64,000 nt of DNA from RPRB01 sp035543115 (GCA_035543115.1 DATKKF010000100.1:26740-90739); one strand, 5' to 3'. Shown: positions 25,699 through 34,290, numbered from the stretch's first letter. Notes: generated by a model from the letters alone, not told the origin. Program-made: numbers and translations.

Positions 25699-26861
25699 TG
25701 GCACGGCGCCTGGAAGAGGTGGGCAGCATCGCCCTGGTCGAGCGGGCCATCACCGACATCCGCAAGGGCCGGATGGTCATCCTCACCGACGACGAGGACC
25801 GCGAGAACGAGGGCGACCTGGTCATGGCCGCGGAGAAGGTCACCCCGACGGCGATCAACTTCATGGCCATGCATGGCCGCGGGCTCATCTGCCTCTCGCT
25901 CACCGAGGACCGTATCCGCCAGCTCGCGCTGCCCTTGATGGTCCAGGACAACACCTCGCCCTTCGGCACGGCGTTCACCGTCTCCATCGAGGCCGCGCGC
26001 GGCGTCACCACCGGCATCTCCGCCGCGGACCGGGCGCGCACCATCCAGGCCGCGGTCGCTCCCAAGGCCAAGCCCGGCGACCTGGTCCGGCCCGGGCACG
26101 TGTTCCCGCTCCGGGCCCGCGAAGGCGGGGTGCTGGTCCGCACCGGGCAGACCGAGGGCTCGGTCGATCTCGCGCGGCTCGCGGGCCTGTTCCCCGCGGG
26201 CGTCATCTGCGAGGTGATGAATCCGGACGGCACGATGGCCCGGCGCACGGAGCTGCAGCGCTTCGGCCGGAAGCACGGGCTCACGCTCCTCAGCGTGGCC
26301 GACCTCATCCGCTACCGGCTCCAGAACGACCGGCTGGTGAAGCGCGTCGCCACCACGGAGCTGCGCCGCCCGCAGCAGGGCACCTGGATGGCGCACGCCT
26401 ACCAGAGCGACGTGGACTCCGACGTGCACATCGCCATGGTGAAGGGCGACATCACCGGCCCCATCCCGGTGCTCACCCGGGTGCACCGCGCCTGTCCGGT
26501 GGGGGACCTCCTCGGGAGCGGGGGGTGCGACTGCGGCAGCCAGCTCGAGCAGGCCTTCAGGGCCATCGCCGACGCCGGGCGCGGGGTCCTGGTCTACCTC
26601 CACAAGGCCGTGCGGCCCGTGTCCGCCCTCACCTGCACCCGCCAGCAGGCGGAGGAGTCCGGGCCCGGCGGCGACCGGAGCCGGCTGCGCGAGTTCGGGG
26701 TGGGTGCGCAGATCCTCAAGGACCTGGGCCTGCGGCGGCTGCGCCTGCTGACCAACAATCCCAAGAAGATCGTGGGCCTGGAGAGCTACTCTCTCGAGGT
26801 GGTGGAGCAGATTCCCCTCACCCGGCCGCGCGTCCAGCGCCGGCAGGGGACAGCGAGCTGA
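25698..26861 (+). CDS. ribBA: RibBA: 3,4-dihydroxy-2-butanone-4-phosphate synthase with a degenerate GTP cyclohydrolase II domain
   Basis: A 387-residue two-domain protein. The N-terminal half (to about 207) is DHBP synthase with DDEDRENEGD and RPGHVFPLRA; the metal-ligand His of E. coli RibB appears as Q151 (RTGQTEGS), a variant I believe occurs in other RibBA proteins. The C-terminal half keeps the zinc cysteines C266, C277 and C279 and the REFGVGAQIL segment. However, the substrate segment normally reading RQEGRGIGL, with its Tyr and Glu, is replaced by an unrelated, shortened stretch at 301-325. The cyclohydrolase may thus be inactive, as in RibBX-type proteins. Confidence 0.88.
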   Translation: MARRLEEVGSIALVERAITDIRKGRMVILTDDEDRENEGDLVMAAEKVTPTAINFMAMHGRGLICLSLTEDRIRQLALPLMVQDNTSPFGTAFTVSIEAARGVTTGISAADRARTIQAAVAPKAKPGDLVRPGHVFPLRAREGGVLVRTGQTEGSVDLARLAGLFPAGVICEVMNPDGTMARRTELQRFGRKHGLTLLSVADLIRYRLQNDRLVKRVATTELRRPQQGTWMAHAYQSDVDSDVHIAMVKGDITGPIPVLTRVHRACPVGDLLGSGGCDCGSQLEQAFRAIADAGRGVLVYLHKAVRPVSALTCTRQQAEESGPGGDRSRLREFGVGAQILKDLGLRRLRLLTNNPKKIVGLESYSLEVVEQIPLTRPRVQRRQGTAS

Positions 26862-26862
26862 C

Positions 26863-27348
26863 ATGGCACGGGTGATCGAAGGGCTTCTCACGCCGCCGCA
26901 GGGGCGCTTCGCGCTCTGCGTGTCGCGCTTCAACAGCTTCATCACCGAGCCGCTGCTCCACGGCGCCCAGGACGCGCTGGTGCGCCATGGCGTGGCGGAC
27001 GCGGACATCGACGTGTTCCGGGTGCCCGGCACCTTCGAGCTCCCGGGCCTCGTCCGCCGCGTGGCCGAGGGCGGTCAGTACGCGGGAGTCGTCGCTCTGG
27101 GCTGCGTGCTCCGGGGCGGTACGCCGCACTTCGAGTACGTGGCGGGGGAGGTGAGCAAGGGCATCGGGCAGATCGCTCTCACCGCCCCCTGTGCGGTCAG
27201 CTTCGGCGTGCTCACCTGCGACACCCTGGAGCAGGCCATCGACCGCGCCGGGGTGAAGGCCGGCAACAAGGGCGCGGACGCGGCGATGGCGTGCCTGGAG
27301 ATGGTGAATCTGTACGCCCGCTTGGCGGAGGTCGGAAAGAAGCGCTGA
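26863..27348 (+). CDS. ribH: 6,7-dimethyl-8-ribityllumazine synthase
   Basis: A 161-residue protein that joins the RibD product with dihydroxybutanone phosphate. Family motifs are SRFNSFI, VPGTFELP, GCVLRGGTPHFEYV (with the catalytic His) and the C-terminal GVLTCDTLEQAIDRAG/GNKG pattern. It would assemble into the icosahedral or pentameric lumazine synthase. It begins one base after ribBA and overlaps nusB, in the conserved ribE-ribBA-ribH-nusB order. Confidence 0.96.
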   Translation: MARVIEGLLTPPQGRFALCVSRFNSFITEPLLHGAQDALVRHGVADADIDVFRVPGTFELPGLVRRVAEGGQYAGVVALGCVLRGGTPHFEYVAGEVSKGIGQIALTAPCAVSFGVLTCDTLEQAIDRAGVKAGNKGADAAMACLEMVNLYARLAEVGKKR

Positions 27349-27770
27349 TGGGGGCTCGCCGCACCGGACGGGAGCGTGCGCTCCAGGCGCTCTACCAGAT
27401 GGAGATGAGCGCCCTCCGTGCGGAGGACGCGCTCGAGACCGCCTGGAACGCCGAGCCCGAGGGGCCCCCGGACCCCGAGGCGCAGCGGTTCGCGCTCGAG
27501 CTGGTCCAGGGCGTCATCGAGCACCGCGAGGAGATCGACGGGCTCATCGAGCAACACAGCCACAACTGGCGGCTGGATCGGATGGCGCGGGTGGATCGCA
27601 ACGTGCTCCGGCTCGCGGTGTTCGAGCTGAAGTGGCGGCCGGACATCCCGAAGAAGGTGACGCTCAATGAGGCGGTCGAGCTGGGAAAGGCGTTCGGAAC
27701 CGAGGCCTCGTCGGCATTCGTCAACGGGCTGCTGGATCGGATCGCGCTGGACGTGGAGCAGCAGCGGTGA
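27348..27770 (+). CDS. nusB: Transcription antitermination factor NusB
   Basis: A 140-residue all-helical protein that binds boxA RNA with NusE for rRNA antitermination. Visible are the N-terminal RRTGRERALQALYQME and the C-terminal PKKVTLNEAVELGKAFGTEASSAFVNGLLDRI signature. The ATG overlaps the ribH stop (TGATG), and the stop overlaps the next gene's GTG. Length and position after ribH are standard. Confidence 0.96.
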   Translation: MGARRTGRERALQALYQMEMSALRAEDALETAWNAEPEGPPDPEAQRFALELVQGVIEHREEIDGLIEQHSHNWRLDRMARVDRNVLRLAVFELKWRPDIPKKVTLNEAVELGKAFGTEASSAFVNGLLDRIALDVEQQR

Positions 27771-28246
27771 GCGCCGCCGTCAGCACCGTGCCGCTGACGC
27801 TGGAAGCGCTGGATCCGCTGTCGGCGGACACGCTCTGCCTCTTCGTCCCCGAGGACGAGCGGCCGCTCGGCGGCGCCGCGGGGTACGTCGACTGGCGCCT
27901 CTGCGGCCAGCTCTCGCGGCTCCTGGTGGACGGCTTCTTCAAGGGGGCGCGAGGCGAGTCGATGCTCCTCCCCTCCAGCGGGCGCATCGGGCCAGCCCGG
28001 GTCGTGGTCCTCGGGCTCGGCCCCGGGGGCGAGGCGCTGCACCCGGGTGTCCTCCGCACTGCGCTCGCCCAGGCTGCGGACGTGCTCAACCGTGCACGGG
28101 TGGACAGCGTCGCCCTGGAGCTCCCCGGCCGCTCGGCGATGCCCTCCCAGGACCGGATGGCGGCGTTCGAGGAGGCCTTCGTCCCGGCGTTCCGGGGGGC
28201 CCGGGTCACCTTGCTGGCCGACGGACCGGCGCGGCCCTCGCGGTGA
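27767..28246 (+). CDS. Stand-alone M17 leucyl aminopeptidase N-terminal domain
   Basis: A 159-residue protein resembling the macro-like N-terminal domain of cytosolic leucyl aminopeptidases (PepA): DTLCLFVPEDERPLGGAAGYVDW, a GESMLLP segment and ARVVVLGLGPG. The C-terminal metallopeptidase domain is wholly absent, so it cannot be a peptidase. It starts at a GTG overlapping the nusB stop. PepA's N-domain takes part in DNA binding or oligomerisation in E. coli, but the role here is unknown. A truncated remnant is possible, yet the frame is clean and ends naturally. Confidence 0.7.
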   Translation: MSAAVSTVPLTLEALDPLSADTLCLFVPEDERPLGGAAGYVDWRLCGQLSRLLVDGFFKGARGESMLLPSSGRIGPARVVVLGLGPGGEALHPGVLRTALAQAADVLNRARVDSVALELPGRSAMPSQDRMAAFEEAFVPAFRGARVTLLADGPARPSR

Positions 28247-28293
28247 GTTCCCCGCCGCTGGCTTCCTGCTAGGCTCACGGGTCCGGCCGGGGA

Positions 28294-28668
28294 ATGGGGT
28301 ACAAGGTTCTGATCGTCGAGGACTCGACCGCGTCGCGGGAGTTCATTGCCTCGACCATCGAGCAGATCGAGGGTGCGGAGGTCGTCTGCGCAGGCAGCGG
28401 CTTCGACGCCCTCAAGCTCCTCCCTCGCTATCGCTTCGACCTCATCATCACCGACATCAACATGCCGGACATCAACGGGCTCGAGCTCATCAACTTCGTG
28501 AAGATGAACCCGAACTACCGTGAGACGCCGCTGATCATCGTCACCGGCGAGGGCCGTCAGCACGACCGCGAGCGCGGTTTCCAGCTCGGCGCCTCGGAGT
28601 TCCTCATCAAGCCGCTCCAGCCCGACCACCTGACCGACCTGGTGCGGCGGTACCTCAAGCTCGCGTGA
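28294..28668 (+). CDS. CheY-like single-domain response regulator
   Basis: A 124-residue receiver domain with acidic pair E9/D10, phospho-acceptor D54 (ITDINMPD), a conserved Thr in VTGEG and Lys in FLIKPLQ. There is no output domain. It overlaps the CheA-like gene in GTGA and is therefore probably the cognate output, or a phosphate sink, of that kinase. It begins a five-gene chemosensory-type set with no receptor gene. Confidence 0.92.
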   Translation: MGYKVLIVEDSTASREFIASTIEQIEGAEVVCAGSGFDALKLLPRYRFDLIITDINMPDINGLELINFVKMNPNYRETPLIIVTGEGRQHDRERGFQLGASEFLIKPLQPDHLTDLVRRYLKLA

Positions 28669-30659
28669 GCCCCGACCGCGCCCGGCCACCGGCAGAGTTC
28701 TCGTCCGAGGCCGCCGAGACCGCGGAGGCGCTGGGTCGGAATCTCTTGCTCCTGGAGAAGTGCGCGGCCGACCCGGACCCCGAGGTGCTGAACTCGGTCT
28801 TCCGCCAGGCGCACTCGCTCAAGGGTCTCGCCGCGACCTTCGGGCAGCAGCGGATGGCCGAGCTGGCGCACGCCGCCGAGGACCTGCTCGACCGGTTCCG
28901 GCTGGGCAGGGCGCGGCTGACCTCGGCGCGGCTGGATCTCTTGCTCGAGGCGGTGGAGCTGTTCCAGCGCCTGGCGGAGGAGCCGGGGAGCGCGGTGGAC
29001 GAGGCCCGGATGCTCGCCTCGAGGCTGTCGTCGGTGGACGAGGCGGCGGAGCGGCTGGGCGAGGACCCGCTCGAGCGTCTCGAGCTCGCCCCCGAGATGC
29101 GCCGGGTGCTCACCGAGTTCGAGGAGCACCGGCTGCGCGAGACGCTCCGCCGCGGCGAGCTGGTCTGGGCCGCGCGGGTGGGGTACCCGCTGGAGACCTT
29201 CGACCGCGAGCTGGAGCAGCTCAAGGCGCGGCTGCGCGGGGTGGGCGAGCTGGTCTCGACCCTGCCCGGTCCGCTTGGAGAGCGGCTGGACGTCCTCTCG
29301 TTCGTGCTGCTCATCGGCTCGGGCGCGGGCGAGGCGGGACTCCGGGGCGCCTTCGGAGGGGTCCCGCTCGAGCTCCGGCCGGTGCCGATACGCAAGGAGC
29401 GCCGCTCCGACGCCGAGGCGGAGGGGGCGGTCCGGCTGGAGGGAGCGGAGCCCGGCGGGGTGGCGCGGACGCTCCGGGTGGACATCGCCCGGCTCGATGC
29501 CCTCATGGACGACGTGGGCGAGCTGCGGCTCATCGGGGAGGCGATCCGCGCGCTGTCGGACGCGCGCGAGCTGTCGCCCCGGGCGTGGACCGTGGAGCTG
29601 CTGCGGGAGCAGCGCCGGCTGGTGCGGCGGCTGGACATCCTCCAGGACCGGCTGCTCCAGGCACGGATGGTACCTCTTCGCCCGCTGTTCGACCGGATGC
29701 AGCGCCTGGTCCGGCGGATGGCGCGCGAGGCGGGGAAGGAGGTCGTCCTCGAGACCTCCGGCGCCGACGTGCACATCGACAAGCGCCTGGTGGAGGAGCT
29801 GAGCGATCCGCTGGTGCACCTGGTCCGGAACGCCATCGACCACGGCATCGAGCCGGCGGGACTGCGCGAGGGCCGGGGCAAGCCACGCGCCGGGCGCATC
29901 CTCCTCTCCGCCGAGCAGCGCGGAGCACGGGCGGTGCTCGCCCTGAGCGACGACGGCGGCGGGGTGGACTGGGCGCGGGTGCGCGAGGTGGCCATCCAGC
30001 GCGGGCTTCTCGACGAGGAAGCGGCGCGGGCGGCCGGCGACCGCGCGCTGCAGGCCGTGCTCTTCAGCCCGGGCTTCTCCACCGCCTCGGCGGTCAGCTC
30101 GATGTCCGGCCGAGGCGTGGGCCTGGACGTGGTGAAGACCAACATCGCTGGGCTCTCGGGGGTCATCGAGGTGGAGAGCCGGGCAGGGGAGGGGACCACC
30201 TTCCGGGTGACGCTGCCGGTGACCTTGGCCACGGTGCGTGGCCTGCTGGTGGGGGTGAGTGGGCGGGTCTACGCGGTGCCCCTGAGCAGCGTGCTCGACG
30301 TCCTGGCCCACAATCGCCAGCGCGGGGCGATGGAGGGCGGACGAGGCGTCCTGCCCGTCCGTGGCCGGAGCATCCCCGTCGTCTCCCTCGCCGAGACCTT
30401 CGGCTTGCCGAGGCGCGCCGAGGGTGGGGTGTACCTGGTGGTGGTGGGCGTGGCCGAGCGGCGGCTCGGGCTGGTGGTGGACACGCTCCACGGCCAGCGC
30501 GATCTCGTGACCCAGGGGCTCGGGCCGCGGCTGGGCCAGGTCCCCGGCATCTCGGGCGCCGCCGAGGTCGGGCACCACCACACGGTGCTGGTGCTCGACG
30601 TGGGGGCGCTGCTCGACGAGGTGCTGCGCGGGCCCCCGCTGCTGGTGGCGGAGGCGTGA
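28665..30659 (+). CDS. CheA-type hybrid-free sensor histidine kinase
   Basis: A 664-residue kinase starting at a GTG that overlaps the CheY stop. The N-terminal HPt domain has phospho-acceptor H50 (RQAHSLKG). A roughly 190-residue poorly conserved region replaces the usual CheY-binding domain. Then come the dimerisation helices (about 270-330), the HATPase domain with LVHLVRNAIDHGIE, DDGGGVD and SGRGVGLDVVK, and a C-terminal CheW-like domain (about 520-655). There is no fused receiver, unlike FrzE. It would phosphorylate the flanking CheY proteins; the input is unclear because no MCP gene is nearby. Confidence 0.92.
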   Translation: MSPDRARPPAEFSSEAAETAEALGRNLLLLEKCAADPDPEVLNSVFRQAHSLKGLAATFGQQRMAELAHAAEDLLDRFRLGRARLTSARLDLLLEAVELFQRLAEEPGSAVDEARMLASRLSSVDEAAERLGEDPLERLELAPEMRRVLTEFEEHRLRETLRRGELVWAARVGYPLETFDRELEQLKARLRGVGELVSTLPGPLGERLDVLSFVLLIGSGAGEAGLRGAFGGVPLELRPVPIRKERRSDAEAEGAVRLEGAEPGGVARTLRVDIARLDALMDDVGELRLIGEAIRALSDARELSPRAWTVELLREQRRLVRRLDILQDRLLQARMVPLRPLFDRMQRLVRRMAREAGKEVVLETSGADVHIDKRLVEELSDPLVHLVRNAIDHGIEPAGLREGRGKPRAGRILLSAEQRGARAVLALSDDGGGVDWARVREVAIQRGLLDEEAARAAGDRALQAVLFSPGFSTASAVSSMSGRGVGLDVVKTNIAGLSGVIEVESRAGEGTTFRVTLPVTLATVRGLLVGVSGRVYAVPLSSVLDVLAHNRQRGAMEGGRGVLPVRGRSIPVVSLAETFGLPRRAEGGVYLVVVGVAERRLGLVVDTLHGQRDLVTQGLGPRLGQVPGISGAAEVGHHHTVLVLDVGALLDEVLRGPPLLVAEA

Positions 30660-30667
30660 GGCCGGCG

Positions 30668-31216
30668 ATGTCCACCGTCGACGCCCTGCTGGCGCAGTTC
30701 CGCTACCGGCCCGACGAGGAGTGCGCCGGGCTGGCTGAGTTCCCCACCTCCAGTGTCGAGGCCGACCGCCCGCCGGGGATGGAAGAGCAGCAGCTGCTGA
30801 CCTTCGGCCTGGGTGGTTCCGAGTATGCGGTGGCGCTGGGCACGGTGACCGAGATCCTCCGCGCTCGCGCGCTCACCGAGATTCCCCGGGCCAGGCCGCC
30901 GCTGCTCGGGGTGCTGAACCTGCGGGGGACCATCACCCCGGTCTACGACCCGTCGCTGCGTCTCCAGCTCGCGAGCACGGCCCCGCCGTGCGCCGGTCCG
31001 GACTGCGAGCGGCCGCCGCGCCCGGCGCGCATCCTGGTGGTCCGCACCGCGCTCGGGCCAGCGGGGCTGTGGGTGGACCGGGTGCGCGGCGTGCAGCGGG
31101 TCCGGCCGGCGGCTCTCGAGCGGCCTCACAGCGGGCCGACCGGTGGGGTCGTCGGCGTGCTGCAGACCGCCGAGGGCACCTGCACGGTGGTGGATCCGGA
31201 GTGGCTGCTCCGATGA
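30668..31216 (+). CDS. CheW-like coupling protein 1
   Basis: A 182-residue protein with a disordered 35-residue lead (ending PPGMEEQQ) and a CheW domain: LLTFGLGGSEYAVALGTVTEILR, IPRARPPLLGVLNLRGTITPVYD. An insertion (PPCAGPDCERPPRPA) interrupts the middle of the domain. The ATG at 30668 has GAGG about 7 bases upstream; a GTG at 30656 overlapping the cheA stop is an alternative. It would bridge CheA to a receptor encoded elsewhere. Confidence 0.88.
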   Translation: MSTVDALLAQFRYRPDEECAGLAEFPTSSVEADRPPGMEEQQLLTFGLGGSEYAVALGTVTEILRARALTEIPRARPPLLGVLNLRGTITPVYDPSLRLQLASTAPPCAGPDCERPPRPARILVVRTALGPAGLWVDRVRGVQRVRPAALERPHSGPTGGVVGVLQTAEGTCTVVDPEWLLR

Positions 31217-31647
31217 GCTCCGACCCGGAAGGGGTAGACGTCTGCGCGTTCTGGGTGGGCGAGGCCGTCTACGGCATCGACGTGGCGCGGGTGGACGAGA
31301 TCCTCCCCCGCGTCGTCCCGCTTCCGGTCTCCGATGCCCCGGCCCACGTGGAGGGCGTGGTGCACGTGCATGGCACGGCGGTGCCGATCGTGGACCTCCG
31401 GCGGCTTCTCCCGGCCGGGAATCCGCCGCGGACGGCCAAGCCGAAGGTCATCCTGGCCCGCATCGGCCGGCGCCGGGTAGGGCTGCGGGTGGACGGGATG
31501 GCGGGGGTGCGCCGCTACACGGCGGCGGAGATTCGCCCCGGCGCCACGGTGCCGGGGGTGCTCGGGGAGACCGGAGACGAGTGTCGACTGCTCGATTTGC
31601 AGGGATTGCTGGCAAATCGATCTGCGGGGCCTCGCGCCGGGCTGTAA
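31213..31647 (+). CDS. CheW-like coupling protein 2
   Basis: A 144-residue compact CheW domain (FWVGEAVYGIDVARVDEILP, HVEGVVHVHGTAVPIVDLRRLL, GLRVDGMAGVRRY). The ATG overlaps the stop of the first CheW in ATGA. It is clearly diverged from CheW 1, so the two are not a recent duplication. Two adjacent CheW proteins with one CheA may couple different receptors or compete. Confidence 0.88.
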   Translation: MSSDPEGVDVCAFWVGEAVYGIDVARVDEILPRVVPLPVSDAPAHVEGVVHVHGTAVPIVDLRRLLPAGNPPRTAKPKVILARIGRRRVGLRVDGMAGVRRYTAAEIRPGATVPGVLGETGDECRLLDLQGLLANRSAGPRAGL

Positions 31648-31665
31648 ACTGCTGTCTCGCTCCCG

Positions 31666-32046
31666 ATGAGAGGTTTTCGCGTCCTGGTGGTCGACGACTC
31701 GCGCACCGCGCGTCAGGTGCTCGTGTCGGCGATGGCCTCGCTCGGGTCGGGCACCTGTGACGAGGCGGCGGACGGCGCCGAGGCGCTCAAGCGCTTCGCC
31801 TCGAGTGAGTACGACCTGGTGGTCACCGACGTGCACATGCCCCGACTCGACGGGCTGAAGCTCATCCACCACATCCGCTCCGGCGCCCGGCACGCGCGGG
31901 TCCCCATCCTGGTGGTGACCACCGACCGGACCGAGGCCGAGCGGGCCCGGGCGCTCGGGGCGGGCGCGAGCGCGTTCCTCTCCAAGCCGGTGGAGCCCGA
32001 GGACGTGAGCCGGGCGGCGGCGTCCCTGCTCGCTGCCCCGGCGTGA
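31666..32046 (+). CDS. CheY-like single-domain response regulator 2
   Basis: A 126-residue receiver domain: D10/D11 acidic pair (VVDDSRTAR), phospho-acceptor D55 (VTDVHMPR), a Thr in VVTTDRT and Lys in FLSKPVEPED. It is the last gene of the chemosensory-type set and is separated from the second CheW by 18 bases. Sequence differs from the first CheY throughout, so the two probably have separate targets. Confidence 0.92.
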   Translation: MRGFRVLVVDDSRTARQVLVSAMASLGSGTCDEAADGAEALKRFASSEYDLVVTDVHMPRLDGLKLIHHIRSGARHARVPILVVTTDRTEAERARALGAGASAFLSKPVEPEDVSRAAASLLAAPA

Positions 32047-32062
32047 CCCAGAGCTGACCCCT

Positions 32063-33007
32063 TCAACGGGCGATGGTGCCGGGGTCGATCCCCTTCCCGA
32101 GTTCCCAGGAGGCTCCGACCGCACCGACCACCGCGGTCTTCCTGTCGAGCCCGGCGCCCGCGCGGAGCCGGTACAGCGACTCGATGCCGGTGCAGTGCGC
32201 GCCGACCAGCTCGCGGACGCCGAAGCGGCGGAGCTGCGCCGAGGTCCAATCCAGAGTGGCGTCGTCGGCGGAGAACAGGTGGAGCCCTCCGACGACGGTG
32301 TTGACCTTAGCCGGGCGCACCACCTTCTGCGCTGCCTCGAGCGTGTTGATGACGCCGGCGTGGCCGCACCCGGTGAGCACCACCAGGCCATCCGGGGTGT
32401 CGAGGACCAGCGACGAATCCTCGGCGACGATGTCGGTCACCGGTCCATTCGCCGACTGAATGAGGATGTCCCTGGGGTAGTTGCGCTCGGGGTGGATGCG
32501 GGGCACGGGCCCGGTGAACCAGACCCCGGGGAGGAGCTCCGCCGGACCGGCGTGCCCGATGAACTGGATCCCGGCCGCCTCGAGGCTGGCCTTCTCCGCC
32601 GCCAGGGGGGTGTAGGGCTTCCCGCCGCGGATGCGGGGGATGAAGAAGCCCTTGCCGACGTGCACCCGCGAGAGCGCCCGCGGAGCCTTCGGAGCCAGCG
32701 CCTTTCTCAGCGTCGCCAGGCCTCCGGTGTGGTCGCCATGCGAGTGCGAGAGGACGACGTCGGTGACCTCGGCCAGGTCCATGCCGAGCGTCTGCGCGTT
32801 GCGGAGCACGGTGTCCGGCTCGGAGCCGGTGTCGAAGAGCAACCGCTTGCCGTCCGCCTCCACCAGGGCCGCGAAGCCCCACTCGCCGATGCCCCGGTCG
32901 GCGAGCATCGTGGAGAGGATGGTGATCTTCGCCGTCCGGACGGGTGGCGCTCCCTGGGGTGCGGCGAAGAGCAGGGCGAGCGAGGCGAGCAGCGCAAACG
33001 GGGGCAT
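32063..33007 (-). CDS. Exported metallo-beta-lactamase-fold hydrolase (COG1237-like)
   Basis: A 314-residue protein with a short signal peptide (PPFALLASLALLFAAPQGAP). The MBL metal motif HSHGDHTGG is intact, with further metal-site residues in TGCGHAGVINT and VVGGLHLF. The pattern, including LFDTGSEPDTVLRNA, matches the COG1237 branch related to dihydropterin/beta-ribofuranosyl enzymes of archaea, but substrates of the secreted bacterial members are not known. It lies 12 bases after the ThrRS-like gene on the same strand and may share its transcript. Confidence 0.85.
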   Translation of the reverse strand: MPPFALLASLALLFAAPQGAPPVRTAKITILSTMLADRGIGEWGFAALVEADGKRLLFDTGSEPDTVLRNAQTLGMDLAEVTDVVLSHSHGDHTGGLATLRKALAPKAPRALSRVHVGKGFFIPRIRGGKPYTPLAAEKASLEAAGIQFIGHAGPAELLPGVWFTGPVPRIHPERNYPRDILIQSANGPVTDIVAEDSSLVLDTPDGLVVLTGCGHAGVINTLEAAQKVVRPAKVNTVVGGLHLFSADDATLDWTSAQLRRFGVRELVGAHCTGIESLYRLRAGAGLDRKTAVVGAVGASWELGKGIDPGTIAR

Positions 33008-33019
33008 GGGCGCGGGAGA

Positions 33020-34222
33020 CTACTCCCCCTCGATCGGCGGCGGCGCACAGAGCCGGCCGAGCTCGGCGCCGAGGGAATCGAGTTGCACGTCCCGCCGCGC
33101 TCCGATCGCGTCCCGGACGCCGACCGAGCCCTTCGCCTCGTCGCGCGGTCCCGCGGCGACCAGGTAGGGGACGGCGAGCCGGTGGGCATCGGCGACCTTC
33201 CTGGAGAGCGCCGCAGCACGGCCGTCGAGCCGCACGCGCACCCCGGCCTGCTCCAGGATGCGGCATGCGTTCCGGGCGTGTCCGGCCCCGCCGCCCTCGA
33301 GGCTCGCCACCACCACCTGCTCCGGCGCGAGCCAGGCCGGAAGCCGGCCGCGGTGGTGTTCGAGGAGGATGCCGAGGAAGCGCTCCAGGCTGCCGAGGAG
33401 CGCCCGGTGGAGGACGACCGGTCGATGCCGCTCCCCCGCTCCGTCCGGGAACGCCAGCTCGAAGCGCTCGGGCAGCACCAGGTCGACCTGGATCGTCCCG
33501 CACTGCCAGGCCCGTCCCAAGCGGTCGCGAAGGATGAACTCGAGCTTCGGACCATAGAAGGCGCCCTCCCCGGGTTGCTGGCTCCACGCGAGCCCGGCCG
33601 CGCCCGCCGCCTGCGCCAGGAGCGCCTCGGCTCGGTCCCACACCGCGTCCCCGCCGAGCCGGTTCGGGGGCCGGCCGGAGAAGGCGACCTGCACCTGGTC
33701 AAAGCCGAGCGCCGAGTACAGCGCCCGCAGGCTCCGGACGAAGAGGACCACCTCGCCTGCGACCTGGTCCTCGCGGCAGAAGACGTGGCCGTCGTCCTGC
33801 GAGAACTGGCGGAGCCGGAAGAGGCCGTGCAGGGCGCCCGATGGCTCGTCGCGGTGAACGAGCCCGAGCTCGGCGATGCGCAGCGGCAGCTCGCTGGCGA
33901 GCGGCGCCATCCGCCGGACCAGCTCCATGTGTCCGGGGCAGCTGACCGGCTTCAGCGCGCGGCCCTCGCCCTCCACCACCAGCATCCCCTGACGGAAGAC
34001 GGTCCAGTGGCCGCTGCGCTCCCAGATCGGCTGGGCCAGGACCTGAGGACTGCGCACCTCGCGGTACCCCTGGCGGAGGACGACGCGCCGGATGTGCTCC
34101 TCGAGCGCGCGGAGGAGCTGCAGCCCGCGGGGGTGCCAGAAGACGCTTCCGGCGGCTTCCTCCTGGAGGTGGAACAGCCCCAGGCGGTGGCCGAGGGCGC
34201 GGTGATCATCGTCGTGCAGCAT
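33020..34222 (-). CDS. Compact threonyl-tRNA synthetase paralogue without TGS and editing domains
   Basis: A 400-residue class II synthetase. It has the ThrRS catalytic core (FWHPRGLQLLRALEEHI, SCPGHMELVRRM, HRDEPSGALHGLFRLRQFSQDDGH, GAFYGPKLEF, VLHRALLGSLERF) with the three zinc ligands Cys, His and His in place, and the C-terminal anticodon-binding domain. Full-length ThrRS is about 640 residues; the N-terminal TGS and the N2 editing domain are absent, so it cannot clear Ser-tRNA(Thr) itself. A full-length thrS is presumably elsewhere. I chose the ATG at 34222. A Thr-rich leader peptide and attenuator lie directly upstream. Confidence 0.9.
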   Translation of the reverse strand: MLHDDDHRALGHRLGLFHLQEEAAGSVFWHPRGLQLLRALEEHIRRVVLRQGYREVRSPQVLAQPIWERSGHWTVFRQGMLVVEGEGRALKPVSCPGHMELVRRMAPLASELPLRIAELGLVHRDEPSGALHGLFRLRQFSQDDGHVFCREDQVAGEVVLFVRSLRALYSALGFDQVQVAFSGRPPNRLGGDAVWDRAEALLAQAAGAAGLAWSQQPGEGAFYGPKLEFILRDRLGRAWQCGTIQVDLVLPERFELAFPDGAGERHRPVVLHRALLGSLERFLGILLEHHRGRLPAWLAPEQVVVASLEGGGAGHARNACRILEQAGVRVRLDGRAAALSRKVADAHRLAVPYLVAAGPRDEAKGSVGVRDAIGARRDVQLDSLGAELGRLCAPPPIEGE

Positions 34223-34290
34223 GGTCGGACTCCGGTGTGGTGAGGCCCGGGGTGGACCGGCAGGACGGTGAAGAGGGCCTCGAGCAGAGC

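Noticed and set aside
26560..26700. Frameshift as the cause of the lost RibA motif
   Set aside because: The other two frames do not read the EGRGIGL motif, and the frame returns to family sequence without any shift.
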